64,000 bases of DNA from Siphonodentalium dalli (Eukaryota; Mollusca; Scaphopoda; Gadilida; Siphonodentaliidae): assembly GCA_032622095.1 (NCBI GenBank), contig CP136064.1, forward strand, positions 130,125,605 to 130,189,604. The letters run 5' to 3'. Below are positions 1-15,200 of this stretch, piece after piece. The notes under the pieces are model-generated. The model saw only the letters and a program-made list of their open reading frames with translations, was not told the DNA's origin and made no database searches. Made by a program: the position numbers and the translations under genes. The stretch's first letter is position 1, and every line of letters begins with the position of its first letter.

Positions 1-36
1 CTCAAACTTGATTTTGACAAGTTGAGCTAATAATAA
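1..36 (+). repeat. 3' terminal hairpin of a pearl-like element (cut by window start)
   Basis: CTCAAACTTG and CAAGTTGAGCT form a hairpin followed by AATAAT. The same terminal hairpin closes the copies near 22602-22632 and 44795-44830. The rest of this copy lies before position 1, close downstream of the MYO7A stop. Confidence 0.55.
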
Positions 37-184
37 AATGACAAACCTATGACATCCAAGAAGACAAATAGTAAATTAAATTACTAGACTGGACTGGTTA
101 TAAGGCAGGGGAAATTTCTCTGTATATGGTACATATTAATAGACATGTTGATATGTTTAGTTTGAGCTTAACGCCAAATCACTG

Positions 185-271
185 TTATTTTGGTGGGACG
201 TTTCTCTGTCTGTTCATATTCGTGAGCAGAAGACTGATGTAAGAGGTCAAAAGGTCATCCATCTTATAGCC
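185..271 (-). CDS. MYO7A: MYO7A exon 26: C-terminus and stop
   Basis: 28 codons plus TAA at 187-185: [20 protein letters not shown] then RQRNVPPK. It matches human [29 protein letters not shown] up to the last residues. Acceptor TCTTCACAG after a pyrimidine-rich tract. No AATAAA on the minus strand is seen between 184 and 1, so the poly(A) site is probably outside the window. Confidence 0.95.
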   Translation of the reverse strand, partial: GYKMDDLLTSYISLLLTNMNRQRNVPPK

Positions 272-3200
272 CTGTGAAGAGAAAAAAAAAGATATAACTT
301 GAAGTGTGTATCATGATAACTAACAGATAATGTTCTAGAAGACAGTCACAACAATGGATTAGTAAAATCACGAAAAAGAATATTTACAACATTTTTTGGT
401 AGGACTACTATCTTTCAATTATATACAAAAATATATCTTAACTCTACTGTGTATAAACATAAATATAAACTGTGCAGTGGAACTGAATTTAAATCACCAA
501 TACATATGTGAACAATGATACATTCACACTATCTATATGCAATATTTGTGAAAAATTCAAAATAACTATGTTGACACAGGTTAAATATTTTTCAATTGTG
601 AACATGAACACCCCATTTATCAGATTAATAAACACAAATATTTCATTCAAATCTCTATTTCTGGCCATGATGTATGGTTATGTATATTGTCGTACAAGCC
701 TGTTCTGTTCTGAAAAATATGATAGATGCACCTTGAGATTTGTTACAGTTTAATGATACAAGCTTTTGACCATTCTAGTGGTGACTTCATCAAGTGAAAT
801 GACAGCACAACTAAGTTTTAAAATGAGATGACATCCCGGCCTCCATTGTTTAATACATATCATGTTGACGTCACCTTATTGGTTACATATATGACGTTCC
901 GACAAGGATGACAGGTTGATTATTGCATTAATTATGGTTCTATCTTACTGTTAACATAAGATTGTAGGATATCTTGGAAAGCAAAGAAATTAATTGAATT
1001 CTACTCAGATATCTCATAGATTTGAAAAAGTAAGAAAGAAATCTAGAAATAAACCATTGAAAATGTAACACCTACCAGCATAGTTTCGCACAGTAGCTTA
1101 CTTCCCCTGACAAGGTTGCCGATCGTCATGTGGAAGTATGTGTTACCACTGCTCCAATTAGATATCTTGGTGAATGGATGAACAGCAAGAATTTCCTGTA
1201 GAACAAAATTAAATCTTAATGTAAATTCCTACTTTATAATTTAAACCCAAACTAGAAGGCAACCAGACAAAAACATCGAATGTCCAATTAAATGTTTTAC
1301 ATCTGTTATTAAATTAATGCAAGGTTGACTCATTCATTGGGCATGCAGGGTAGCATGCAGGGTAGCTATTCAAACAATATCAGAAATGAAATTCGTCTGT
1401 AGAATTTGAACAACATATTTATTTTTAATGATACTGAAATTTGTTCAACAATATTGACTCAGTCTAGGATAATATAGCATAGATATAGTTCCACATTAAT
1501 GGCACCACACATATGGCTGTATAATGACACCACCATTTAATAATCATGTATGGTTATGCAAAGTAAATTTCCCATTTCTCAGGCCAAAACTTTTTGAGAA
1601 GCATGCGCTCATGCGATTTTTATATTTATTTTTGATTTTTGTGGGACATCAGTTTCAATGTCAAATCACCATGTTTAAATTATTTTGAGCACAAATTGTC
1701 ATTGTACTGAATTTAATGATAATAAAATGGGAGTTTTATTTAAAAACCACACATATATTTATGCTATATTCAACATGCTTCATTTTGTTTATCATTTAAG
1801 TTTGATGGATTTTATGCCTACAAAAAGGAGATCAATCTGACATTGATAATGGCACATACACCGTCCCGATATTCCAGGAATTGCTGTATAGTGGGTACGT
1901 AACATCATCCCGGTATTCAGGGAATAACCATTGAAAGAGTTAAGGGGTTTAGTAAAATTAAAAAGTGCATGTATTTATTTACCTTGGTGTTTGGGTGTAT
2001 TAAGTTCACTCCGTTCTTGTTAATGGCAATCAATAAGAATTCTGGGTAATTTGTCTCAGTTGATTGCTGCAATACAAAGGCATATTATTGTCAAGTGACC
2101 TAGACATAAAGCAATTATTACATTGTTGGCATGGAGTTTGCATATCCACTTGCCAACTGACTATATCAATGATCAAGCTGTGGATAGTTTGATACATGTA
2201 CTGTCCAGGGTCAACATCTAGCAATGTATAGATTATGCACCACAAAATCAGATGACTTTTACCCATGAAATTCATCTCTAAAACCATATACCATAGCAAC
2301 AAGTTACATCTGCATGTAGCTGTACCTGGTTATTAGGTGAGAATATCAACATGAAGGCCCAGAGAGAACGAGTGAAGGCCTGAGTCTTATTTCTGCTGTG
2401 ATCCTCGGTATGCTATTCCAGTTTTTAAATTGCCAGGCCATTCATCTTTAACCCATGGTAGGCTTCTTTAATGTGAACAAATTACACAATATAATGAAAG
2501 TTTCAGTGACACTGTAGCTCAACTTGGAATGGGGATAATGTGATACATTACAGTCAATGGAACGATAAGGATTGAAGAAAGTCTAAATGCAAAGAACCAT
2601 ATGAAGTTTGGGATCAATTGCATGAAAAATGTTGGCGGCAGGGTGTGCTGAAGTATTTAGTCAAGCAAAGAGTAAACGAGAGGCCGAACATGATTGGCAG
2701 ATGTTTAACCCATCCCTCGGCAATAGTCAATAGCTATGATCAGAATCATAATCTAGAGTTTTGATGTTGAATTATAGAGTATATTGTTATGTACTAAAGT
2801 TGTATAGGCAAATGTTTATAAGAACATAAATTCTTAAATTATTGGAATTTATGGGTCCTAGTGCCAATTTTGCACTAGTAGTGTCAATTTGACATCGGTA
2901 TGTATAGAATAACATTGAAACACCCAAAGACCCCTAACCTCAGATAAATGAACACAGTCCATACCTGGTGGTCAGTATAGCTCTCAAGAAAATAGTTTAG
3001 ACCATACAAAAGTGTTATCCATATAATGGTTATACAGCCATAATATGATGACGACGCTGGCCCCTATGACCCTAACTCGAAACAGATTACCACAGTTCAT
3101 ACATGGTAAAAGAGAGTAAGTAGCCCACAAATAAAATGGTTTTACACATTACAATGTTTTACAAGTAGATTGGATACTAAAATCCATAACCTTTAATGTT

Positions 3201-6200
3201 AATCTTCTAAGCGCTCTGTGGCCCCTAAAATTAAATCAACCATGAAGTATGAACAAATTGGAAACTACGATTCATGGCAATAATCCATACCAAGTATCAA
3301 CAACATCTGCCTACTTGGACTGTTGAAAAAGATTTTTGAAGTACTTATTTTATTCAGTGATATCTGACCCTTTTATTGCCTCCAAGAAGGATAGTCAAAA
3401 AGTTTCAGTAAATGGATTATATCATGTAGAAAAAATTATTTTCATTTCAAACATTTCTCCAATAAATGTGGATTGCATTCAAATGTGAAATCCAAGATGG
3501 CTACAAGCAGGCACGTTTTTTAACGAATTTCGGAAATAATTTATGGCTCCCATCTAGAGATACCCCAAAGATCCGTATATCGGATGAGGGATGTGGCATG
3601 CAGGCTGTGCCATAGGATTTAGTCATGCATGCAAAGAGTAAAATTCAAGCCCATCTTTTTCATTGAAATTTAGAGGTGATCTAGAGGTGATCCTAAGGGA
3701 GCGTCTCAAAAGTCTTTGCGGAATCCGCAAATATTTTCCGAAACGTCGAGATTTCCGCAACGCTATCGTCTGAATTTTTCCGCAAATGTTCCGAAAAACG
3801 CCATGAGTTTTCCGCAAAATTACCGAAACGTTACATAAAGATTTCCGCAAACGCCATGAGTTTTCTGCAAAAATTACCGAAACAAATTGAGTTTTCTGCA
3901 AAAATTACCGAAACGTTAAATAAAGAATTCCGCAAACATTCCGCTATTTTTCGCAAAGTCCGTAACGTCGACATTGAGAAAAGTAATTTTCCGAAAACAT
4001 TGAAAATTCATGATTGGGGACTGGACTCCTCGTCGGAAGTAAATTTCGCCGGAATGGACATTTCGCCGAAAGTCATTTTCGACGGAGTGACAGTTCGCCG
4101 GAATATTATAATCCCGTAATTAGTCATTAGTGAAGACTGATTGACATAGGTATTATAATCCTGCGAACTGCTAATTAGTCTTTAGTGAAGACTGTTTGAC
4201 ATGGGTACTATGAAAACAAACTTCGGGCTTCTTTCCTGGCACGTGTGATTATTACCATCATTTGTGTTTTACCGACAATACTGTTACCTGAGGTGTGTTC
4301 ATATTACAATTCACCCGAAGCCATTCTTCCTTCCTCGCACGTGTGATTATTACCATCATTTGTGTTTTACCGACAATACTGTTACCTGAGGTGTGTTCAT
4401 ATTACATATTACAATTCACCCGAAGCCATTGGTGATCCGTACGTTGTAAGTAGCCTATAGGCCTATGTTGTTTTAGCGGTGGTGATCCGTATAGTAACTA
4501 GGTTGCTTTAGCGACTTTCATATGGTATATATATCACTGGCTTTACAACATTTACCATATCCATCCAAGATGGATAGAACTACGAATGTTGAGTTGTGTA
4601 GGCTATTGCTTGTCATAAAACTGTGTATGCGCACAATAATGCAATAACTTGCGATAAATGTCAGAAATTTTCAATTGTCCCACAATACACCCACATATAA
4701 GTAAATTTATTTCGGCGAACAGTCGTCTATTCCGGCGAAAAGTCGAAAATCTCGGCGAAATGTCTTAAATTACGGCGAATAGTCCCGACCTTCGGTGAAG
4801 TTGTCGTCAGTTTCCGGCGAAGTACTGTCCCAAATCTCGGCGAAGTGTCCGGAAAATTGTTCCGGCGAAATATACTTCCGCAAATCGTCACGTCGCAATT
4901 AAATCTCGAGACAAGACGCATCACAAACGCGAACCTGACACACAAGGCATTAAAGGGATTGTTAATCAGCACTGTAAATATAATTGCTCGAACAACAAAC
5001 AAACGTGCTATATTTTAATATATTAATCAATACACTGTATCCACAGTTTTATAAACTCTTCTATCATTACGATAGTTTTTATCAGAATAGTGTTACTATT
5101 ATCGTTTATATACCCAATATACTGGGGTGCTTCTCACCTAAATGAGGGATTTCCATAACAAGCAATTAGCTACCACGCTGGACAAAACAAGTGTCCACTT
5201 AACCGCGGTGCGGTTTGTGTTTCCACCGCGGCCGAACTGCAACAACATCGCGGCCACACCGGCTAACTGCAGTTGGTCCGCGGTTTAATTGCCGTTGGGC
5301 CGCGGTGTAGGCCTATACTTGCCGTCCAGCCGCGGTATACTTGCCGTTCGACCGCGGTATACTTGCCGTTCGACCGCGGTATACTTGCCTTTCGGTCGCG
5401 GTGTACTTGCCGTTTTTAGAATGTGTTGAAAAACACAAAGAGTGCACTATAAATGTGGTTTGATTGAGCCCATTGTTTAGCCAGACGATCTATTCAGTGT
5501 CTTGGAGATCTGATACGTCAGGCGACAAGGTGTGATAATCTTATAAGTATATAGTCGACGTCCTACCGGTATACTAAATTAAATTACACAAATTTAAACT
5601 ATAATTATTTGGTTTGAAATTACATTGACTACATCCGTCCATGTGGGCCTCCTTTTGGAATTTACTGCCGGCCAGAATTTTCTTCACAATAAAAAATAAA
5701 GAGCGTTTGTGCGTGGTAAGGTATGTTTCGCCCGCGAACATTTTATGAACCTAAGGGGCTTGTTACAAGAGCCGGGACAATTCGGCTAGCCGAGTCAACT
5801 CGGTCTGCCAGGACAACTCGGTCGCGCTGTTAAATGAGTCGAGACAACTAGGTCAACCGGGACTACTCGGTTGACGTGCACAAAACTAGCTGTCAATCAC
5901 CGAGTCACGGCGTAATGTGGGTGGTCATTAGACGTCACTCACATGACGCGAACATTCTATTGGCTGACGTACGTCATGAAAGTCACAACGAATCGTGTAA
6001 CGTTCCATGTCTAGCCGGGATGACTCGCTGTTAGCATAGACTAAAAATCCTTCCTTCATCTATGCTGTTACATGGACCAAGTTGTCCCGGCTAACAGAGT
6101 TGTCCCGGCTATCCAATTCAATTCAATTAAGTTTATTCTGGTCGTCAATTATAGACATTACAATATATATGATTTCGGGAGTTAAATAGAGCGGCTAATT

Positions 6201-9200
6201 TATAAGTGTTTGGTCTCTGATAGAAGTCGGGTTTCAGATATTTTATTCCCTACAATTCAGTACCATGTGGTATTCATCGCCGATTTCGAGATTACAGAGA
6301 GTGCAGATTCTATCTGTCCGAATAATCCGTAGGCCTAGGCCTATTCGTCCAAGCGCCGAGTTCTTTTGGCAGTTTGTGGTTTCTAGTGCGGAAAGCTAAA
6401 TTATTGTGAACTGCTCTATTATCATCAGGGGATATAGGTAATTCTCTCGTTCGAATTTGACTTTATAATCCTGCAAAATGCGAATCTGCTTGTACAGCGT
6501 AAACCGGAACCGCCCAGCGCGCGGTGTATTATGGGAATTGGTGAATTCGAGCATTGTTGACCACCATTCTTGAATGTATGTTCAAATCTTTTCAATAGTT
6601 ACTATAAAGACAAAGTCGCGGGGCATCGTGCCAGTGGACTTTTGATTAAACTTGAATGAGAATATCGCCGAGAAAGTGACATACAATCATGTTTACTCAA
6701 ACAACGGTATACGATGTAGCAAACCATGTTCATTGCTACACAGTCCTCGTGCTGACGTAATTCGCGTGCACCTGGCATTTGAGAGATACAGATGCGCGCA
6801 AAAATAATGGCGATTAACAAGTTCCCAATCAGGGGTTTTATTCACTTTTTTTGGCAATGTTCGTAAGATTACTACTGTAAATGGGCATATAATAGGTTTA
6901 CCTCCTCTTAATGATATAAATATATGAATAATATGATATAGTTCATCAACTGACCACATTGGTAATCTTTATTGGCTTGTCAAAGTTACCCAAGTGTGTC
7001 GGTGTATGACCTGCTTATACTGAGATTTGTACTTAATTTCTACCCATGCCGTTTCTGACGGAATTATTAATTGAAGGTCACATTAATTTTCGCAGTTGAA
7101 TTCGCACAATAAGTCCAGAAAAAAAGTGGTCGGATTAATTTGAATGGACATGTCTTCCAATGCCAATCGCCTGAGTAAACGTTACAGTTGCAAATATAGT
7201 TGGGTGTGACTTAATAATGCAGTATTTGGAACAATACGTATTTATCTGGCTGAAGATACATAATAGAATGTTGGTCTATTTTTCAATTTAAAAAAAATCA
7301 AGTGTAGCCGTATTAAAGAAAACAACATTCATTTACAGCTACTTATAACTAGTAGCCCATATAGGCCTATGCACGTGTACACTTGTCTGTTAAATATGAC
7401 TGCTTCGCGTATAACCTTTGCACTGGAGATTTGTATCGAAATTTCCTGCGCTCTTTTAGTTTTTACTATCCATCAGGATTCATGAAAAAACTACGGAACG
7501 CTCTTTATTAAATTGTTAGGAGTAAAGCCGAATTAAAGACGGGACCTAATGTATCTAAAATGTAATATGCAAATAAGTGTTTCGGAAGATAACAAAATAT
7601 GTCATTCTATGGCGATAACTAGATTCGAAAATTGGCAGTATTATATACTATTACGACTGTATTAGGTTCCCCTACTTGCGAAAAGTTGGGGGGGGGGGTC
7701 CACAATAGGCAACATATATCATATATTTAAGTGAAATATAAAGGATGCATGCAGTCACACCTCATCGCATATTCTGGTCGTTAGCTAACGAAAACGGAAT
7801 CCACAAAAGACATGCACTTTGCATGGGCAGAGCTCGATTTAACCAATCAGTGGTAACTCCATTCAGACTGGGATAGAAGCCGGGTGGGAACAATGCCTGA
7901 AATACTATGATTGACGTCGGTGTTTGTTTGTTGTCTAACCAATCGCAATGCGACTATTAATGAAAGAAGTCAGTAGGCCTACACGCTTTGCACGGACTTC
8001 AATGGGGAGGACAGTGTTGACATTGCAAACAGTGTCAAACTGACATCATTGCTATAATTAACTAGGTCAGCCGTGAACTTTTCCAATGTCATGGAACTTG
8101 TTATACATGTAGCGATAATTGCGCACTCTCGTGTCAAATATATCTTGAGTACATGTCAGGAGGTTTATATAGGGTACCGGTACTCACTCCCTGCATGCCA
8201 TATACATGATTCGTGCTTGTGAATTAAAACACGTTTTGACTATATAGCTGTGGCAATGACTGCTTGATGAAGCCATACCAAGATTCGTCAAGGAAAAGTG
8301 TTTTAATTTCTGTATTGTTTTTATTAAGTTAATAAACACTGTAAACCTAATAAATAAACGAACCCAATAGCAATAGACCTTTATACTCTAGTATGCGGTG
8401 ATGTTTACGATTTTACCGGCCCGACACCCATGAATATATTCCGCAAATTTTCCGGTAACGTTGGGGTGAATTCCGCAATTATTTCCGCAAATTCCGAAAG
8501 AGGAAACTAAAATTCCGATAACGTTGGGGTGAATTCCGCAATTATTTCCGCAAATTCCGAAAACGTCGGACATATTCCGAAAAAAATCCACAAACGGCGT
8601 CTTCTTTTCCGCAAACCTTAGCGCTATTTTCCGAAAGAAGGAACGTAATTACCGAAAAATTTCCGCAATCAGTTTTCCGCAAAGTGTTCATAACGTCATT
8701 TGTTTTCGGAAAATACTTTCGGAATAATGTTTTGTTTAGTGTAAAAAACTCAGACTGTGCTTATCTTTGAGGATGGGTTTGCAGATGGGTGTATACTGTA
8801 TAGATATCTTCCACATATTTTTAATTTGGTAATTATAACCCCACTTTCGAAGAAAGTGGGGGGTATACTGGATTGACTGCGTCTGTCACGCTTTCTCAGT
8901 CCGTTTGTCCATCCGTCCGTCTGTCCGACCTCATAACTTGAACAACTATGAACCGATTTCAATAATATTTTGTATGCAATCTCCTTAGGACGGTCTCTCC
9001 GCATGCTAATTGCGGTTCGGTCCGACTTTTTTTTTTTCAAGTTACACCTCTTTTTCGACTTATTTTGACTTAGAAAATTCTGTCCGACTTAATAACTTTA
9101 ACAAATATGAATCGATTTCAATAATATTTGGTATACATGCTTCTCACAATACCCTCTCTACATGATGCTGCTAGGGATTGGCTCAGACTGTTTTTCTTAA

Positions 9201-12200
9201 TATTACACCTCATTTTCGACTTATTTTGACTTAGAAAATTCTGTCTGACTTAATAACTTTAACAAATATGAACCGATTTGAATCATTTTTTCTGTACAAG
9301 CTTCTTGTGACACCATATCGATATTATTAGTCCGAATTTTTCTTTAAAGTTAAAAATCTTTTTGGTTGAGTTTACGGATAATGCGGGTTGAATTTGCCAC
9401 AGTGGGGGTATGCTAGCACTCGAGTGCACACATCTTGTTGGATCATGTATTATATATAATAAATTTGGGAACCTGACATGTCAGTCACACCAAATAATGG
9501 TCTCAGCACACAACACAAGGAAGACGTATTTTCACATGCAAAGTAATGTGTCTAGATGGAATGAACATAGTTTGGCAACTCAGACATAATCTGAAACACT
9601 TTATGCAATTATCTCGAAAATTAACACTCTTCACTCCAGTTACATTCAAAATGGACAAATGTTACTCACCTTAACTTCAAAGAAGGCTGAGCCAAACGTT
9701 GGCCAGTTATAAATATTCTTTAAGAATTCCAACTTTGCATCAGTTGTATTTAGGCCTCCATCTTTATTATAGTGTGATACAATAGCCTGGAATATTACCA
9801 TATGTTTATGCGATTAGTTTATGCAAATTAGTTATATAAATTAATCCAACATCTATTTGAATTGTGTCTCAATAAACAGATAGAACTAACTTAATTAATC
9901 CAACATCTATCTGAATTGTGTCTCAATAAACAGATAGAACTAACTTAATTAATCCAACATCTATCTGAATTGTGTCACAATAAACAGAAAGAACTGACTT
10001 TCAAACCTGCTCACTTCTTTATAGTTTTGTCATAATGTTGGTTTGACAATGTGATTCATGTCATCCTTGACAGCAAAATAATTTATGATGAGAAAACTAG
10101 CTAAATGTATCGAAGATAATTGTACAAATTGATAAATAAAACACAAACAATATTTAGTAACCCATACTTGTATGTTCCAGGTCAATATATATTTTTAGTT
10201 AAAGGTATATCTGCTTTCACAGCATACAACCAAAATCCTGTTCGGCTGCCTATATGACTATTTCAGATGTTGAAATTCTTATATTTTTATATAGAATATT
10301 GGTTTTGTTCATGGTTTTGTTCATATCGCAACACCGTGTATTTTTTCTCTTTTCCTTGATGTTGGGGATATAAATATTCTATAGCTGTGTCATGGGGCAG
10401 AGCTTGTTTGTTGAATTCAAAATCAGGTCAAAACTAATTTTCATTCAAGAAATCTGTAAATAATTATAATTTTGGAATCATGTCAGGATAAATAGAGAAT
10501 ATTTATGGGTTTTGGTTGAATAGTCAGATTATCTCATGAGTTGCTACAAAGAAATACAGACATTCTGTATTTCCTTGTTGCCATAAATTAGATAATCATG
10601 GTATTCAACCTGTAGCTGTTATTTTTATTACATGTATATGCGCTACGTTATAGAATTCCCCGAAACTGCTAGTTTTGTTCTACAGTTCACTGTAAATTGT
10701 TAGAAAACTTAGAAGTGGCAATGTTTACATCCCATCGATTGATTTTCTCACAACAAAATGACAAATATCGAGCACACACGCCAAAAGAAATAGTCCCCAT
10801 TGTTTTATTCTGAAAATATGCAAAATATTTATCTCCTAAAAAGTATCTTGCACACTGAACTATTGGTTATATTCACAGAAGAGTTTACGTAAAAATCGGG
10901 CCGCGATTTCTTGCAAATTCCGTAGGTAATGAAATGGTATGAAATACCTATGGTACATTTATTCTGCGCACTTGTCAACTGAAAGTGACCTCGTGGTCCA
11001 TTCTATAAAGGCTTGCGCAAGTAAGTCAAGCTTTCTTTTTCTCATCCTGTTTTGATATGGTTGACTGAGTGCATGGGACAGGATGTTAGTTCCAACTTGG
11101 AGGGCGACTTGAATATTCAAATATGCGATTTATTTTCTCCTGTACTATCGAGGTACCCATTAGCCGGTGCTTTGTGATTTTTGTGTTCAGCATCTGTTTT
11201 CAAAGTTTTGGAACAGTGTATCATAGAATTGTGTATTATAATTGGAAAATATAACTTTTACCTGATCGATGGGCGTTGGAATTGTAAGAATTGGTTCAGG
11301 CTGTTATAATGGAGGAGGTATCTGATGGCATCTGATAAGTGAACTCCCTTATTAAATATGTATTGTTTATCGATGCACTTTTTAAAGTGGCGCGCTTGTT
11401 TTAAACTGACATTTGTTTTAATTTATATTGTACTTGTTTTAACGACACACCCCTGTGGAATATACCATGTAGTTCAGTATGTAACGTATCTTGAGGGGAA
11501 TACTTAATGTGATTCACTGCTATAAACCGGAAGTAATCTCCGAGAGAGTAATACTATTGTGTTATCCATCGCCTCGGCCCAGGTGATTGATACAGCCATG
11601 GCAATTTCCAATTATTTAAGGAAAGAATATAATAAAAATCAGTATTCTGTAGAAATTTTGTGGATGTACACACGTATCAATATGTAGATGACTGCCACAA
11701 AGAAATGACAATAATTGCTCATGTTGGCTAAGCCATCTTGAGCCAATTATAGACTTACCCGCTTCCAGTCATCGGGAGATTGAGTTTTGTGTAAGTTCAA
11801 GGGGACTAACTCAGACAGCATTCGACTGTAAAAAGAAGAAAAAATAGACTGAATGAAGGGATATATTTTGAATGTTGAAACATGTTGGTAAGATGTATAC
11901 TTTCATTTCCGAAGTAATTTAAAGCCTTGAATACTATATTTCTTGAAGCAAATACACGTAAGATATTGAGAAGTATGTAGATGTATATATCTATACTGTA
12001 AAAACAATATATACAAAAGAGTGATAGTATATATACATTCCAACACCCCTTTGGCCTTGTTGAGTGTATTAATTGACTGAATATACTTCCAACATGAATC
12101 ATGTATGCAGTTGTGATTGGCCAGATATATGCGGTGTCATTTCAAATTGTCTGGATATAGATTATTGACTGCTATTGGAGTAGAGTTATCTGTTGTCTAA

Positions 12201-15200
12201 TTTCATTGATGATTTTCAGCAAAGTATTAAAACAATCTAATAAGGAAAGGAATGGTGAATCCTCTGTATATGCATGTTTAGGTAAAACATGTCATAATCA
12301 CATGTCTATCGTTTGCTCCCCTTTGTTCATATTGGACGCTATGGTAGAAAACAAATATATCTGGACCAAACAACATATGCATAACACCCCCTTCCTTGTG
12401 ATCTTATTTCAGCTTTAGTAGTGACTATAATGTACAAATTTGTGGGAATTCCAGACCTTCATATTCAATATGTTTGGTCTGTTAACCCTTTGAACCCTGG
12501 CTCCCCACAACGATCGACGCCCTGACCCTGGGCTCCCAGGCGTATTTTCACTTATTGCAGACTGTGTTCAGGCGTATGGTGCTGTATTGAATGCATTCTC
12601 TTCTACCATATTATTTACACCATTGGAAAGATTATTAAATTCTGAATTCAGCACATCACAATCTATTTCAATATCTTAAATCCAGAAAAAGTTATAAAAA
12701 ATTGAAAACTTATTAGATTTATTATAGAATCTGCCAAAAAATGTTACGTAACGTCACAATCCCAACGTAAATACATGACGTCATATGGATTTTAGCCAAA
12801 ACAAACTCTGGGTGATCTCTGAATACCCCACCAATAACTAAAATGCGCGGCATTGTGCGGTCTATTGGCTTATGCCATCTTAAAGATTCTGAACTTTATT
12901 CTCGTGTAAATCTATATAGCGTGTACCTTTGCGCAAAAAAATTATGATTTAATGAACACAGAAGTTTGTTTATTCTTGAACAAAACTCGTATGACATGTG
13001 TTTACATCCGGCAATCGTTAGCGCGAATTATATAATTTAGCGGGAATTTCTTCACACACATTGTGAGTTAATACCACAAGAATACGTCACTAAAGTTTCT
13101 ACCTATAAATATATATTTTTAGATCTCATATGAGCCATATAAGGCGATATAACCTAACGCGAAACGAGAGGTCGCGAGAAGCAAAATGGCGGCGCCGTAA
13201 TTGCAGAAATGTGATGAAATGGAGACTGTATCCGGTTTTTAATCGGCTTATACTTCGTTATGTCAAACACAAACTCGATAATTTTGGGCAGCTAAAACAG
13301 TTATAGTATGAATGTTATGCAACACCATTTTATTTTTCTCAACATTGAGTATTTATCGAAATATAAAAAATAAAGTGCAACACTGCGACGCCGACGGTAG
13401 AATGAGATTACGTCATGGCCGGAATACTGGCCAGCCGAATTCAAAGGGTTAACTTGACTGTGATAAATCAAGCGAAGGTCATTTCTTGAGTTAACATGAA
13501 GAAAAATAATTGTAACCGGACGTTCATAGACGAGTGATTCATCAAAAACGGCGAAATGCGCAATTTGACCTTGAATTGTCCATTTTGAAGGTCAAGGTCA
13601 CGTGGGTTCACGATTTGACCCGTCCAAAACACTGCCCGGACAAAAGTACCCGACAAAAGTGCCCGTCGAAATCCATCCGGTTTTACCCGATTACCCGATT
13701 TGATCTTGAATTGACCCGATTTCAAGGTCACGTCGCACGGGCAAACGAATAGGATTACGACACTCCCCATAGGAAAGTATACCCAGACACTAATTTTTAT
13801 CGAAATCCCGTGATACTCGGGCGTTCGACCTTGAAATGACCCGATTTCAAGGTCACGTCGCACAGGAAAATTAATAGGCCGATGCCACTCCCCGGCCGAA
13901 AGTAACCCCACATACCAAGTTTCGTCGAAATCGGCTTGGCCGTTTTCGAGTCCATCGCGAACAGACAGACAGACACACACACACATATTTCCCAAAATAT
14001 ATAATAGATTTGTATCCGGGGCAAGATACATTCACATACCAAATTTCAAGTCGATAGCTCCACCCGTTTCCGAGATCTGGTCTGCGCGAAGCTGGCGTCG
14101 CACGGGCTCGGCGACCCGATAAAATTCGTATCCGGGGCAAGATACATTCACATAGCCATATTTCAAGTCGATAGCTCCACCCGTTTCCGAGATCTCGTCT
14201 GCGCATGCGCGAAGCAGGCGCCGCACGGGCTCGCCAATACGACGTTGACGACCGCCTGGTCAAACTACACACACGTACCAAGTTTCGTCCCGATCGGTCG
14301 AGAATCGTAGATTTGTATAAATGACATACAGACATACAGAGGTCTTCAAAATATATATGAGATACTCACGGTATATTTGGAATGTTGGTTTTATCTTCAC
14401 CGTATTTCACTCTAAATATAAGTGCACCCAGTCGAACTGCATCTTCTTTGCTGCACTTGTGGTAACCTCTAAGCAGTTTAGGAAGCTCCTGTGATGTAAA
14501 TCATTGATCAGTAACCTTCATTGTAATACAACATTACCTTGTCTAAAGCTGCTTACAAGACTCAATCTGATTGGCCAGTAGCATATATGTTCCCATCAAT
14601 ATGTTGACATTGTTTTAGTGGTACAATTCTAGAATGAACTGCAAAAATGCAATACTATCAATGCAACACCATTCATCACTCCAGTGCAAAATTCATTACA
14701 ACCATAACTAGGCTGAAGAAAGAGATAAGAAATTCCTATACTATTGCCGTATTCTCGCGGGTATAAGACCAGGGGGCCTAGGAAATAAATAGCTTGAAAA
14801 GGCATGGGTGGTCTTATACCCCGGAAAAGTTTAGCCCACCCCAAATTTTGTTCAATTTCAGCGGTGGTAAGTATTTGATATCAGCTTGTAGACAGAAAAA
14901 AAGATTGACGAACTCAAGAAATTCAATATTTATATTCAAAACGGAAAAGTATACTTCGTAGGCATGTTCGAGAATATTCAATAAAATAAAATAAAGTGAA
15001 TCTTAAAATCTTATATGTTTATTAAATTATACTTCCCGGGTTAACAAATCATTAACAGACACCAAATACAAAAGAACCGAGTCACTAACGGCGTATATAT
15101 GTAGCTTCATGTTCAAAAGCCATGCGCGGCTATGCGCGTGCAAAGCCACAGGTGTCTGTCCAACTACAGTACTGTAAAAACATATTTTTCGCGTTCAGTG

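Noticed and set aside
3690-8735. One large Harbinger-like element spanning both TTTCCGCAAA arrays
   Set aside because: The right end lacks an inverted copy of GGGAGCGTCTCAAAA and no TAA duplication was found.
13468-14031. 187-codon open frame on the minus strand
   Set aside because: It follows the period of the tandem repeat, has no conserved domain and is interrupted in neighbouring repeat copies.
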